Part shown: piece after piece, positions 53,166-63,600 of the stretch | Numbering within the stretch: the first letter of the stretch is position 1 | How the letters are laid out: each line of letters starts with the position of its first letter | Origin: Adiantum capillus-veneris | Lineage: Eukaryota; Streptophyta; Polypodiopsida; Polypodiales; Pteridaceae | Reading direction: 5' to 3' | Length of the DNA: 64,000 bases | NCBI GenBank assembly: GCA_014529385.2 | Contig: CM043967.1 | Location: forward strand, 130,323,182-130,387,181 | Position numbers and translations under genes: made by a program | Notes under the pieces: generated by a model | Database searches by the model: none | What the model was told of the DNA's origin: nothing | Seen by the model: the letters and a program-made list of their open reading frames with translations, nothing else

Positions 53166-54206
53166 TCATGCCAAGGAAGAGACATGGAATGTGAAGTCCT
53201 TGAATGTGTCTGTGAGTGAATCATGTGCATTGTACAATACGACATGCCTATGAAAAGGGAGCACATAAAGATGGTGACCCAAATACAAGAAACCGTCACA
53301 AATGAAACACTCGAACAATGCGTGCTGACTAATCATATACAATACTTCCTGATTGGGTTCTTTGGACCTTGGTTCGAGAGTCAAGATTGGTTTTGTGTGA
53401 TTGATCGTATCTGCAATGAGGTTAGCTTCACTAGACAAATCATCATCTAAACCATCATCCTTGTGAACAATCACATCTCTATCATGCAAATCATCATCTT
53501 TGTGAATAATCACATCTGTATCATGCAAAACATGTGTGTTGTGCTTTGGAGAAGAAAAGACTGAGAGAGTCTCCTTCTCGTGTTTCTTTTCAAGCTTCAC
53601 CTGCACATTAGAAATGAGAGGTAAAGAATGAACAACTATCTCTCCATGAATGACAATAGGAGAGTCACTTTTGGCATTGAAAGTAAGAGTATTGTCCGCC
53701 CAATCAATGAGAGGTTTATGCTCACAAAACGATCTAATGCTTAGAATCATATCACATCCTGAAAGAGGAGACACTACAAATTTTCTACGGAAGGACGCTT
53801 GTTGAACAGTGAATAACACATCAAGGCACTCTCGTGTAATGAGAGAGTCCATACCAAGAGGGAAGGTCGACACCTCGAGAGGAGATGTCTTGCCAACCTC
53901 CAAGCGGGCTCTTTCAACAAGAGTGTCACCAATCACATCATGCATACTACCAAAATCAAACAAGACCACCATGTGTTGACCATTCACATGACCATAGCAC
54001 TTCATGGGAGACTCATCAATCAAAGGATCATGAGAAACTTGGGACACATTAGTGTGCTCATTTATGGTATTAACAGAGGATGTGGGTTCTGTGGCTTCTT
54101 TAGATTCATTTGATTCAATCTTAGGACATGTTTTCTCTATATGACCCTTTACGTGATAGTGATAACATCGACCTTCCTTAGAATAAATGACTTGTTCGTC
54201 TGCCAT
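53166..54206 (-). CDS. Gyp-2 copy c zinc knuckle and aspartic protease
   Basis: This frame of 346 codons is the longest uninterrupted one in the element. It has CYHYHVKGHIEKTC (a CCHC knuckle with the second Cys changed to Tyr), then a retropepsin with HMVVLFDFGSMHDVIGDTLV in the active-site position (DFGS for DSGS) and CDMILSIRSFCEHKPLIDW as the second half. A linker with near-duplicate HDTDVIIHKDDDL and HDRDVIVHKDDGL units follows. The end (HVVLYNAHDSLTDTF) resembles the start of an integrase zinc region. The two substitutions suggest loss of activity despite the open frame. Confidence 0.7.
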   Translation of the reverse strand: MADEQVIYSKEGRCYHYHVKGHIEKTCPKIESNESKEATEPTSSVNTINEHTNVSQVSHDPLIDESPMKCYGHVNGQHMVVLFDFGSMHDVIGDTLVERARLEVGKTSPLEVSTFPLGMDSLITRECLDVLFTVQQASFRRKFVVSPLSGCDMILSIRSFCEHKPLIDWADNTLTFNAKSDSPIVIHGEIVVHSLPLISNVQVKLEKKHEKETLSVFSSPKHNTHVLHDTDVIIHKDDDLHDRDVIVHKDDGLDDDLSSEANLIADTINHTKPILTLEPRSKEPNQEVLYMISQHALFECFICDGFLYLGHHLYVLPFHRHVVLYNAHDSLTDTFKDFTFHVSSLA

Positions 54207-54379
54207 TATGTATCATCCTAAAATTCCTTGTGTAGCTTTCTCATCTGTGGTGAGCTTAGGTTTAGTAAGTGTGTTAGCTTTACCCTTGAATTCATTTTGA
54301 GTGTTCTTTTCTGAAAGACTAGAGGAAGATTGGCTAGAAGATTTACCATTCTTACCGTGCTGTGGGTTTTCTAAGGAGT

Positions 54380-55427
54380 CTAAGAGGTACTTTGAGAAGA
54401 CTTGTTCTCCTTAGGCTTTCCTTTGTTGTGCTTCATCTCCTGTGTGAGAGCAATCACTACCGCCTTGTTGAGATTGATTGGATCGAGTACTTCAACATCA
54501 TATTTGATATACTCGTCCAATCCATAAAGAAATGCCTCTTTGTGCTCATCATCCAATTTGCGTAATTGGGTGCCGAGTTGCAAAACACGAATAGAGAAAG
54601 ACATAAATACCATTTTGCTTGAGACCACGCCAATTGTCTTTCAACCGTGCTAGGTACTGGGGTGGCATAAACCACATCTTGAGCTTGCCTTGGAAGTCGG
54701 CCCAATTGAAGGAAAGGGGTGCGCCTTCTTCGGCTTCCTCCATGTGCATGGTCAATTGTGCCTCTTGCCATGTGTGGTACCAATTAATGGCATCGCCAAT
54801 AAGGTACATGGCTGCCGTCAAAACCTTGCTATCTCCTGTCTTCTTAGTTGTCACAAAGTAATCATTAAATTGATGCAACCAAGAATGAATAATAGTAGCA
54901 TCCATCTTACCGTCATACTTACTGAATGCGAACTTCTTAGTGATGGGGTTGTTGGAGTCCGAATCTTTGCTTGTGCTACCTGATGAACTACGAACATTTT
55001 TGACCGGATCGGGCTTTGAGGTGAGTACCTATAGGACCAACTCTTGTATGCGTTGGTCTCTCTGCACCTCACGCTCTAACTCCAAGGCCGCTCGCCTTTC
55101 TTTGGCCGCCAAGTGCGGTTGCTTGTGCTCACGCTCCAAGGCTAACTGTATTTCTTCAGTCCCCAAGTGCGCTTGCTCACGCTCACGCTCCAAGGCTAAC
55201 CATCGTTCTGTGCACTCGTGCTCCAAGGTAGCGCATTGTGCCTCTTGTTGTAGCATCATGTCCATCATCGACTTGACCAAAGCCTCCATCGGATTTGGTG
55301 CAAACCGTGGTGTAGATGGGGAAGGGGGAGGGTCGGAAAAACCTTATGGTGGGGAAAATTCTTCTTCACTACCTCCATGCTCATCACCTTCATGCAAAGT
55401 ATCCACTCCGCTTTGGGTGATGACCAT
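54380..55427 (-). pseudogene. Gyp-2 copy c gag, stops and frameshift
   Basis: The ATG at 55427 gives MVITQSGVDTLHEGD. A TAA lies at about codon 27 (near 55345), then MEALVKSMMDMM and three near-repeats of LEREREQAHLG type (a coiled-coil region). A TAG near 55030 stands where Gyp-1 copy b has CAG (VRQVLASK). The gag core continues (FSKYDGKMDATIIHSWLHQF, GDAINWYHTWQEAQL, FNWADFQGKLKMWF). A frameshift near 54600 leads to FSIRVLQLGTQLRKLDDEH and a Ser/Lys-rich end. Confidence 0.75.
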
Positions 55428-55644
55428 ACACACTAGGATCTGGGGTACTTAAGTTCGCGAGGAACTTGGGGTCTTGAGGTTCTTGAGTTCTTGAGGTTAT
55501 TGAGGTTCTTGAGTTCTTGAGGTTCTTGAGTTCTTTCTTTAGCTTGCAATCTATGTTAGAGAAGGTTTTTATCTTACCCGAGCTTGACTCTTCCCTGCCA
55601 CCCTTTGGTGGCCTTGCGCTCACACCAAGGTTGCTTTTTCCCAC
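55390..55644 (-). CDS. conserved basic leader ORF, Gyp-2 copy c
   Basis: This 84-codon frame starts MGKSNLGVSARPPKGG, followed by a Lys/Ser-rich stretch and a repeat-coded tail (LKNLKNSRTS). It is the Gyp-2 counterpart of the leader ORFs at 237-509 and 3494-3688, and it overlaps the gag start in another frame. Confidence 0.4.
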   Translation of the reverse strand: MGKSNLGVSARPPKGGREESSSGKIKTFSNIDCKLKKELKNLKNSRTSITSRTQEPQDPKFLANLSTPDPSVYGHHPKRSGYFA

Positions 55645-55879
55645 CTCATGTTGATTGGCCGGCCGCTAAGTGTACGGTCCGCTCTCAATGAGAGAAAAGA
55701 GGAACAAGGGGAGGCTGGACAAGCCCTTCTTTCTTGGGTTACCTATCACTCTTCAAAAACACGATTAGGAATCGACACGCCCAAGTGGACTTGGGTTACC
55801 TGCAATCGAAACAAGCAAAAAGATTTTTTGTGGTTCTTTCCTTGAGTGATATAGAACACTACCAAAGCTCTGATACCAA

Positions 55880-57035
55880 TGTAAGGTGCAACGGAAGTGA
55901 ATGTTGAACTTTTCTAAAGATGAGTGTTCCGAACTATGCTCAAGGGTTTCTTTTACTTACGATAGGGAGAGCCTTCCGTTCCTTTAGTGAGAGAGTGCAA
56001 ATGATCACAAACAAAGTGAATGACACTGTGAATGAAGGTGCTAAGATAGAGTGACAGAGAGAGAAGAATATGACACCAGACTCTTGTCAAATCCTCCTGC
56101 AAGGGCCCCCCTCTCTATGGTGAGAGAGGTCTAAGCTATTGATTGCACAAATCTAGTACAATGGTCTAGATGCAATGGACTTGCCGACAATGTCGACGAC
56201 AATGATGACGGTGGGCTGAAATCTGAAAACTCTAGGGACTGAATTCTAAAAATCTGCTAACTACTGAATTTTGACACTATGTCGGTGAGGACGGCGATGG
56301 CACTGATGCGACGATGATGCAATGGAAATCTGTGAATAGCGGGATGAAACTAAAAATGATGGTTGATCTGACTGTGCGGCGAGGATCTGCTGCTGTTGCT
56401 GCAGGTAGGTGAGATCTGCGAGGTTTGGGGCTGATCTTGTGGAGTCTAAGTGCTAAAGTTGATGCAATGGCTGATCTGTTGTCGGGAATTTGCAAAATGC
56501 TGATGCAAGATGCAAGATGCAAAAATGCCATGGTTGATCTGGGATCTACAAAACTCCATGGCTGATTTGGTGCTGCTGAAAATGCTAGGTTGAAACTGCT
56601 GCCAAAACGCTGGTCTTGATCTGCTGTTGGCTGGAAACGCTAGGGAATTCTTCCGGTCTTGCTGAGAAGGTGCAGTGCAAGTTGTAGGACTTTTGCTGTC
56701 TCTTATGCCAGAAAGTGCTAGCGCTAGGTTTCTTTTATAGAGCTTAGCAAATTTTCCCTACCTAGTTTCCCAACAAAGTCACTTATTAATAATAAGTGAA
56801 AAATGGATAAAATAGGGAAAATGGGTTCTGTGCACTGTAAAATGATCTTGATGGGTACTGACTATAATGCTGATGATCATGTTGTGTACAACCAGAGGAT
56901 ATGCAACTACTCTAAGTGCCTGGACATGCACGGCCTGCGCACAGGCTCACAAGGTGCTGACCTGAACCCTAGACATGAACCCTAGACCTGAAGTAGCTTG
57001 TCCACATGCACATAGGGTTAGATGTGCACGTGACA
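55880..57035 (-). repeat. Gyp-2 copy c 5' LTR
   Basis: This 1156-bp LTR runs from TGTAAGGTGCAACGG to TGCACGTGACA. CTTTTATA is at 56732-56739. The hairpin CCTCTCT/AGAGAGG (loop ATGGTG) is at 56110-56129. The AG microsatellite of the 3' LTR is nearly absent here (about 56043-56065). Confidence 0.9.
56110..56129 (-). promoter_or_regulatory. LTR hairpin, Gyp-2 type
   Basis: A seven-pair stem CCTCTCT/AGAGAGG occupies the LTR position where Gyp-1 has CCACTCTCG/CGAGAGTGG. The same Gyp-2 stem is at 17733-17752 with loop ATTGCT. Confidence 0.55.
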
Positions 57036-57187
57036 CAATACTCCATGAGTGTAGCAGCAGTTTGGGGTGTCTCAACCGCCAAATCTCCGTAGGAAAATAT
57101 CGTCATGAGTAGTGTAGAAAACTGTTGTACCCCGTCGATACAAGGTGAAGATATTGCGTGAAGGTCCTGAACTGAGTGTGAAAACAA
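57036..57187 (-). CDS. Gyp-4 3' reading frame (right part)
   Basis: The minus frame LMTIFSYGDLAVETPQTAAT then LMEY runs up to the Gyp-2 insertion at 57036. Joined through the target site it continues at 51436 as LVDIVENIFIICLTSS without a stop, so Gyp-2 copy c split one coding frame. The protein family is unknown. Confidence 0.5.
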
Positions 57188-58376
57188 CTCCTTGTCGTAA
57201 AAGAAGTGTCAATAGACCTACAAGTGTCTTGCCCAATAGGATATGTGGTGTCTGTAGTCAAACAGTCTGGAGAAAATGGGTAAGCCCAAGAATCCTCATG
57301 AGAATGATTGGAAGCCTGTCAATGCATGAACTTGTAACCCAGTGTGGCCAAGTGGCTAAGCTGTGGAAAACTCCTGGAAGGCTAGATGTAGCAATTTTCA
57401 TCGTAAACGTCCTCTGAAACAAGGAAAGCCAGACTAAAGACTATGCGTTGTAGAAGCTACCGTAAACTCTAGTAGTCACCGAGAGAACACACGGACCACC
57501 ACCAGTTGGTGTTCTATCAATAGGTAGAATAATCCAAGATGAGGGGATAGCCAGACTCAATAGTCTACGCTGTGAAGGGCCTCTAAGAAGAGGTGTGGTC
57601 AGACCAAGCTGTTTGCACCATAATCATCCTATAGAAGTAAGGAAGCCAGACCGTGTAGTCTGCACTATGAATATTCTCTGAGGAAAGGCCAGAACAATCT
57701 ATCTGCACTGCCTTGCCTGTATCTCGTGCCTCTAGTCCTCCGGTGTCAACCAAAACAGAATCCACGTCAACAACGCCACCAAACCGCAACTCGATGTCGC
57801 TCTCAATGTGAATGAGCTGGGAGTGGCCTACTTCCCAGGTAGGGGATAAGTCTGCTGTAAGGTTACGGAGAGTGAGTGTAAGAAACTCTGAAGGTTATTG
57901 AAGTTAAAAATAAATGACTTGACTATTCAGCTGGCCATTTATGGACATGGTCGTCTATGTGGCGAGGTGGTGTGGATGATTGATGACATGGATTGTATAG
58001 GTGGCAAGATGACATGGCAAATGAAATCCTCCTCATCTGCTATGATGACATGTCAAAATGGTGACATGGAATGTTTAGGTGGAAAAAAGGTAGATGGTAA
58101 GTTGAAGAGTTGGTAATGTGGCATGATTAGTGGCTTGTGCGGTGGCGAGTGAAGTGGTGAGCCATGCAAGCACCACGGACAAGTGGCACGTGAGGTGGTG
58201 GATGACATGGCATCTAAAGTGAGGTGGCATACAAGGTGGTACTTGAGGGTGGTGGGTGAGGTGGAGGTTAGGGTGATGTGGCAAGCCAAGTGTTGAGGTT
58301 AAGTACTCATATTTTCAAACTAATAGTACCATGCCGCACCATCAACTTAGATGTTGCATAAATGGAAGATTGTGCG
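57188..58376. repeat. degenerate tandem repeats and GT-rich low complexity
   Basis: At 57421-57720 there are several diverged units of about 48 bp built on GCCAGAC...TAGTCTGCACTATGAA. At 57940-58290 a GT/GA-rich stretch repeats GATGACATGGC and GAGGTGGCA. No gene is supported; long frames here arise from the repeats. Confidence 0.55.
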
Positions 58377-58960
58377 CTAGCTGTACACAAGTAGAGTGCA
58401 CCAACCTTGACCCCCTTTTGCAACCACTAAAGATCGTTTTTGTTTGTTTTCAAAAGCAACGTTGTGGACTTCATAATCCAATTGATCTATAGAGATTAAG
58501 TTTCTATGAAGAGAGGGAACGTGCCTAATATCTTTATGATTCCATTCATTTTCATTTTCAGGTTTGATAGAAATTGTGTCTTTGTCAACAATTTCACAAG
58601 CTTCATCATCTCCCAAGTACACATACCCAAAATTACCTTTGGTGTAATCTTGGAAATACTTCTCAGTGGGGTGTTGCAAGGAATGAAACCCCAAACTCTA
58701 CTACCCAATAATTGGACACATTGTCTAATGAATAATTAGAGCATCTTGCTCTACTTTACCTACCACATTGGCCTTCAATGTTGGGTTGCTGTCTTGAGAC
58801 TTCGATTCCTTCTTCGTCTTGGACCAATAGTCCTTTTTGCCGTGGCCCTTCTTGCCATAGTTTCAACACTCAAGGATTGACTTTGTTAGTGACTTGCTAT
58901 GCCTTGAGTGATCACAAATCCTTTGGTTCTTGAATCTCTCCTTTGATCTTCCTCTCATTT
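58377..58960 (-). pseudogene. Cop-4: copia gag-protease fragment
   Basis: Leftwards: a degraded zinc knuckle (C*NYGKKGHGKKDY, where CWNCGKKGHGKKDC is typical), a protease site reading WVVEFGVSF, then YTKGNFGYVYLGDDEACEIV, DIRHVPSLHRNLISIDQLD and RSLVVAKG, the standard copia protease to gag-pre-integrase region. It has a frameshift near 58690 and several stops. The gag side is cut at about 58961, exactly where the TAGCATA array begins. Confidence 0.75.
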
Positions 58961-58961
58961 G

Positions 58962-59360
58962 TATGCTAGTTAGCATACATGTTAGTTATGCTATGTATGC
59001 TAATTAGCATAGTGGTTATGGTGGCTAGCATAGCCAGTTATGCTATTTATCATACACGGTACTATGTATGCTAGTTAGCATACATGCTACTGTGTATCTT
59101 AGTCAGCATACATGCTAATTATGCTTTGTGTGCGTATGTATGCTACTTAGCATACATTCTACTATGTATGCTAGTTAGCATGCATGCTGATTATTCTATG
59201 TATGCTAGTCACCATAGTCTGTATGCTAGTTAGCATAGTGGGTATGGTGGCTAGCATACCCAATTATGCTAGTTAGCATACTCAGTTATGCTAGTTGCAT
59301 ACTCAGTTATGCTAGCATACATGTTGATTATGTTGGGTATATTGGGTATATTGGGTATGC
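58962..59360. repeat. palindromic TATGCTAGTTAGCATA array (left)
   Basis: About 400 bp are built from roughly 21-22-bp units with the core TATGCTAGTTAGCATA (near-palindromic; TATGCTAATTAGCATA is perfectly so), separated by CATG, GTGG or CTCAG spacers. At least 15 cores can be read. The array is in inverted orientation relative to that at 63600-64000 (TATGCTAACTAGCATA). Confidence 0.9.
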
Positions 59361-59459
59361 TAATTATAGTGTTAACAATCCAGCATTGCATTTTAACTAG
59401 CAATCTAGATATGATCATTACATCTGAAGAAATACACAAGAATCGATGATGTGGAAAGC

Positions 59460-59822
59460 ATGTATGACAAGAAGCATACCAAGCAAATGATAGAAGAAGA
59501 GAATCCATGCAATGATAAATTGGATGAGCTAGATAGAAAGCATGAAGGGGTAAATGTGACACCACAACATGCGAAATCACCCGAAGGTGCTATAGACAGT
59601 AAAGAAATGGATGACAATAATGACTTCATCCTGATTACTCATCCCAAACCCAAGCCTGATGCAACTAATGAAATAAGTGCTTCGGAGGAAATAGTTAGGA
59701 GTGTGCAAGAGGAACCTAGAAGGACTGACAGGGGGCAAAATGTGAAAGATGCTACTAATGGTAGCCCTCTCGTGGGTTTTGTAAACAAAGTGAAGGTGAA
59801 GAGGAAAGGTGGCCCGGAATAG
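59460..59822 (+). CDS. charged hypothetical protein or exon inside the 59-64 kb element
   Basis: This open frame is rich in Lys, Glu and Asp (KKHTKQMIEEENPCNDKLDE, NDFILITHPKPKPDATNE, FVNKVKVKRKGGPE). No domain is recognised. It lies just inside the left palindromic array on the same strand as the FCP1-like pseudogene and could be an upstream exon of it or a separate small gene. Confidence 0.4.
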   Translation: MYDKKHTKQMIEEENPCNDKLDELDRKHEGVNVTPQHAKSPEGAIDSKEMDDNNDFILITHPKPKPDATNEISASEEIVRSVQEEPRRTDRGQNVKDATNGSPLVGFVNKVKVKRKGGPE

Positions 59823-60189
59823 AATCTAGAAGAGCCTAGAGACGACACTTGTGTTGCCTTGAAGAGCACCCAAGATGACATAACCAAACTTTCCAAAGGT
59901 GAAAAGAAAGTCATTTGCTCATGTGCTTGCAAGAAACTATGCTGAACCTATCCTCTATTGTGCCCAAATTTTGTAGTGCTAGCAAGATGCACATTTTATG
60001 GCATGTATCTCTCTCAATATTCTTAATGAAGAAACTCTTGTTGGCATAATTATGTCTCTGTGCAATAGTTCATTAGTTTTTGATCGTCCTTTATGATGTC
60101 TTCATTCCATACCTTTATTGTGTCGTGCAACAAAAGAGAAACTATAATTAATTGCCCTACATGATATGAATTTTTCCATTGCACTGAAA

Positions 60190-61202
60190 AAGATACAAAG
60201 AAGGCGGATCACCAAGTCCAGACAGCTAAGAAGAGAAAAAGATGAGATTGAGAAGCACCTGGACTGTTACCTTAAACACCGTAGGTAAATTGATGAGTAC
60301 TTGAATTTTGCTCATCCTTCAAGGGAAGTTAAGTTTGCGATGTGGTATCCACTACCGAACCCAATATGGGTACCCAAGCTATTGGCTGATAAGAATTACA
60401 CTCTGGTTCTTGATTTGAATGGCGTGCTGGTTCAAGTTGTCGAGTCAAAGCATGGTATTGTATGCAAGATAGGCGGTATGTATGTTGTCACAAAGACAAC
60501 CACCATTTTTTTGATTGGTGCCTCTAGTTTTTCCATGTGTACATATGGAGCACCAAACAACAACGTAAAATAAATGTAATAGTAGATACAATATTCAAAC
60601 TGCATTGGGCAAGGATGGAAAGTGTTCTTACACATGAGCATTGTAGTGGCAAGCCTTGGCTGATATATAATAAGCCTATGTTCTTCAAGAATTTGAGTAT
60701 GTTTTGGAGGGGCTTAACATAGTTTGGGCCCAAAAACACTATGATAATTGATGATAGTAAGTACAAAGTGCACAAGAACCTTGAAGGAAATTGTCTTATC
60801 ACTCCCAACTTAGAGGACCAGACTGTTGAATATCGACAACAGTTCCTGGTAGACGCTTTGGCTCCGTGGCTATTTCTATGGCTACAATCAAAGGAGAGTG
60901 CAACATATGCAACCAACAATGGTTTTGATACTGGCCCATACTTGTTTTTTGATGCATTCCTCATCAAGTTGGCCTCCACTACCCTCATTGCAGTCCTCAT
61001 GAAGTTGGAATCAGATTTGTGAAGAAGCAATGAGGCCGAGTGGAGGCTAGAGAACCGTCATAGACAAAGGGAGGTTGAAGAAGAAGCTGAAATGCATGAG
61101 AGGAAAAGGATCAAGAGGGAAGACTATAGAATTAGCAACAGAAGTAGAAAGGAAAATGCACGAACCAGAGGCTCAACAAAGATAGGAGCACAAGCACACT
61201 GA
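60190..61202 (+). pseudogene. FCP1/HAD phosphatase-like protein pseudogene
   Basis: The remnant starts with a basic stretch (RRRITKSRQLRREKDEIEKH). Next come YTLVLDLNGVLVQV, the HAD motif I region of FCP1-type domains (second Asp replaced by Asn, which I recall in some plant members), VYIWSTKQQRKINVIVDTIF (motif II region), KPMFFKNLSMFW and NTMIIDDSKYKVHKN (the DDS motif). A charged, possibly coiled tail follows (RQREVEEEAEMHERKRIKRE). Lesions are TAA at about 60288, a frameshift in the T run near 60508-60515, TAG near 60525 and at 60729-60731, and TGA at 61020-61022. FCP1 enzymes dephosphorylate RNA polymerase II; no such role can be claimed here. Confidence 0.65.
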
Positions 61203-61756
61203 GTACTACAAGTACAAGCGCTTTGGGCACCACAAGCGTTTTCAAGAGCAGGAGACTCTTTGCATACTTGTAAAATTATGTATTGATGGAAAGTTGTAAT
61301 ATCATGATGAGATCGTCTTTATCATATCTATTCTAACTTTCATTTTAGATAGTAAGGATCAAATATTGTACTATTGTATTTTTTGGGGCCATACCTTGTG
61401 CACTTTTGGCATCCTTTTTGGTCTTGTAAACATTATATGAATGCAATGGTAGCATATTGAGAGCTGCTTTTCACACTTGGTAAGCTAGCACCCCTAAGCA
61501 ATAAGCTAGTTGGCTTACCCAATTTTTTGATACTAAAGATAGTTATAACCAACATACGATGTAGGTGTTTGCTATTTGTTCTGATAAACACCAAATTCAT
61601 GTATACACAGTGCACACAAGAGACACAGAACAAGCTTTATGATAAAACTACATTATTTGCAGCAAGAAGTATATTGAAAATCTAGTGGTTACAACTTAAA
61701 AGCTGAAGGGAATGCTATTACAAATTGCTACATAGCTCTCTGGGGAAAAGGAACAT
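61203..61756. other. noncoding gap between the two convergent pseudogenes
   Basis: AT-rich sequence without a convincing gene, between the end of the plus-strand FCP1-like pseudogene and the end of the minus-strand transposase. Confidence 0.5.
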
Positions 61757-63337
61757 CACAATAGATGTGAAAGTAGGTGGATGATGGGTTGCTTATGGTC
61801 TAGCTTGAAGGTGTATGCATCAAATTTCTTGTAATATAGGTCTTGCAAACCATATGACCCTCTGCCAATTACATTGCTCTTTATCAATGTACCCCTTCTC
61901 CACCTTCTCCTTTGTTGCAACATAGTTAACCAGGTAGAAATCCACATCCTCGGAATTGGTTAAAGCATTTGGATTTATAGCAAATGTTTTTTCAACACAT
62001 AGAGTGCTACTCAACACATCATGTGATGAACTTTTTATGTGAAGTCATCATAGCCAATGACTTCCTCTGTCCAATCTTGCATGTGAGCTTTATTGATGCA
62101 TTAATTCCACCTTCCATGCATGCATGCATCACAGAAGCATGCCAAGTTTCTTGTTGCAAGGGAAATTGGATCTTGCAGGTTGTGACCATGGAAAGCATGT
62201 AGAGAGTGATATTTTGCCACAATGGCACAATTCCACTTGACTTCCTTGTTCACATCCGCCTCTTTAACCTCCTAGAACACATGGGACATTCCCTTTATTT
62301 TGAAGGATATGATGTAGGAGCTCCGTGCAACAGGTTGGCTTGGCAATAAGCAACCATATCTGCTACACACCACAAAATAGCTCAATTAGGTTTTATCTAT
62401 TCATGGGTCAAGGTTACTTTCATAACTTCTCCTGCACCATCATGCTCTCCCTTGTCGTACCCTGATCCAAAGAAGAACTAGCTCATACCAATCCTTGTGA
62501 GTCCACCATATCTTGCAACAAAATAGAAATGCATGGCTCCCTTGAACTGTGAACACACCATCGGACCACACCTAATGTTGTTTAGGAGTGCCACCCTCTT
62601 ATTGTAACCAGTCATGGTGTAGCATGAAGCAATGTTGCACAAACAATGTGTCGTGCACCTTGTCATTTGAAATGAAGAAGTGGATTGTTTTGACTATCTC
62701 CCCTACCTTGTGGTAGTACGTTATGTGTACAAAAATGGTTACCTGACTAGAGTGTACAAAAATGGTTACCTGACTAGAGTGCCAATGCATTGAATGAATC
62801 TCATTTTTCTCCTTGAAGGTGTAATTATTGGCAAAATCAACAACTGAGACAACAACATCATCCGAAAACCAAAGTACACAATCCTTGAATTGTTGTCCTT
62901 GCCATCGAGCTACATAGTTATGAGTGATGAAGGGCTTCAACTTGGTCTTCAAGAGTTGAAGAAAATCCCCAAGAGTGCATTTTTTAATGCAAAATATCTT
63001 TTCTTTTCTTATTGTTTTCATGCTTGTCTTTTTCTTCTACATATGTAAGTACTTTCACATTAATACTCTGACCTAGATTTACTGTCTCCAAGCCAAATAG
63101 TTCTAACCTCTTGACTCCACATATCTTATAGTCTCCCATCAGGCATTCTCTTCTATGGAAAACTGCATCTACTAGCTTTGGACAGAGAACGGACTCCCAC
63201 ATTTGTGTGACACCTTTGAATGTGTGATGTGAAGCCAAACAACACTTGCTAATGTTCTCACATGTGGCACATGAAATCACATGTGGTTTAGTGTGTCCTT
63301 TAAAAAGAACATATGCACATGGTATCCACAACATCAT
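61757..63337 (-). pseudogene. DDE-type transposase-like pseudogene (unassigned superfamily)
   Basis: Leftwards, the remnant has a Cys/His-rich N-part (CATCENISKCC, FHRRECLMGDYKICGVKRLE), a frameshift near 63000, then CTLGDFLQLLKTKLKPFITH, YVARWQGQQFKDC, VVSVVDFANNYTFKEKNEIH and SMHWHSSQVTIFVH. The D in SVVDFANNY is a candidate first catalytic Asp. After FVQHCFMLHHDWLQ a shifted frame gives VWSDG (candidate second Asp) then SQFKGAMHFYFVARYGG. A C-terminal block follows (VDFYLVNYVATKEKVEKGYI, YYKKFDAYTFKLDHKQPIIH). I recall similar DFAENY...QNE...SxxW and WSDGxxxQFK proteins as uncharacterised transposon-linked proteins in plants and animals. Frameshifts make it inactive. Confidence 0.6.
62726..62779. 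repeat. 27-bp tandem duplication in the transposase
   Basis: GTGTACAAAAATGGTTACCT... occurs twice in a row (62726-62752, 62753-62779) with no difference. It adds nine residues (the HSSQVTIFV unit) in frame, next to the candidate first catalytic Asp region. Confidence 0.9.
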
Positions 63338-63600
63338 GTGTATCTATCCTTCAGACACTTGCAAAAGAATAGCTTCAACATCTCAAACATTCTCATGCCA
63401 ATCTTACAATCTGGATGTTTTTCTTTGAATCTGTGAAAGAGCTCAACCTTCAATGTCCATATTTGATAACTATGTTTATTAGGATAGATGAATCCAAACA
63501 TGATTATACAGATTTCTACCTAGGACATCCAACATGTTCATGAAAATAAATCGGAGTGTTAAATAACACATTAAACATCCTTACATGCATGTAACAGGGT
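63338..63600. other. spacer between transposase and right array
   Basis: No gene is seen. In minus orientation this would hold the 5' untranslated region or promoter of the transposase-like gene. Confidence 0.4.

Larger units (their letters stand above)
51437..57035 (-). mobile_element. Gyp-2 copy c: full-length gypsy without RT and integrase core
   Basis: LTRs of about 1.2 kb lie at 51437-52640 (3') and 55880-57035 (5'). The iMet primer site is at 55867-55878 and the polypurine tract is the complement of 52641-52655. Flanking 5-mers AAATA (51432-51436) and CAATA (57036-57040) differ by one base. The 3.2-kb interior keeps leader, gag, zinc knuckle, protease and a chromodomain-like tail but no RT, RNase H or integrase core, so it is non-autonomous. 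The Gyp-1 family shares leader, gag and tail. Confidence 0.9.

Noticed and set aside
57145-57417. Plus-strand 90-codon frame
   Set aside because: It overlaps the Gyp-4 minus frame, whose continuity across the Gyp-2 insertion site is better supported.
58962-59360. CRISPR-like array
   Set aside because: Units are palindromic and degenerate without unique spacers, and the genome is clearly a plant's.
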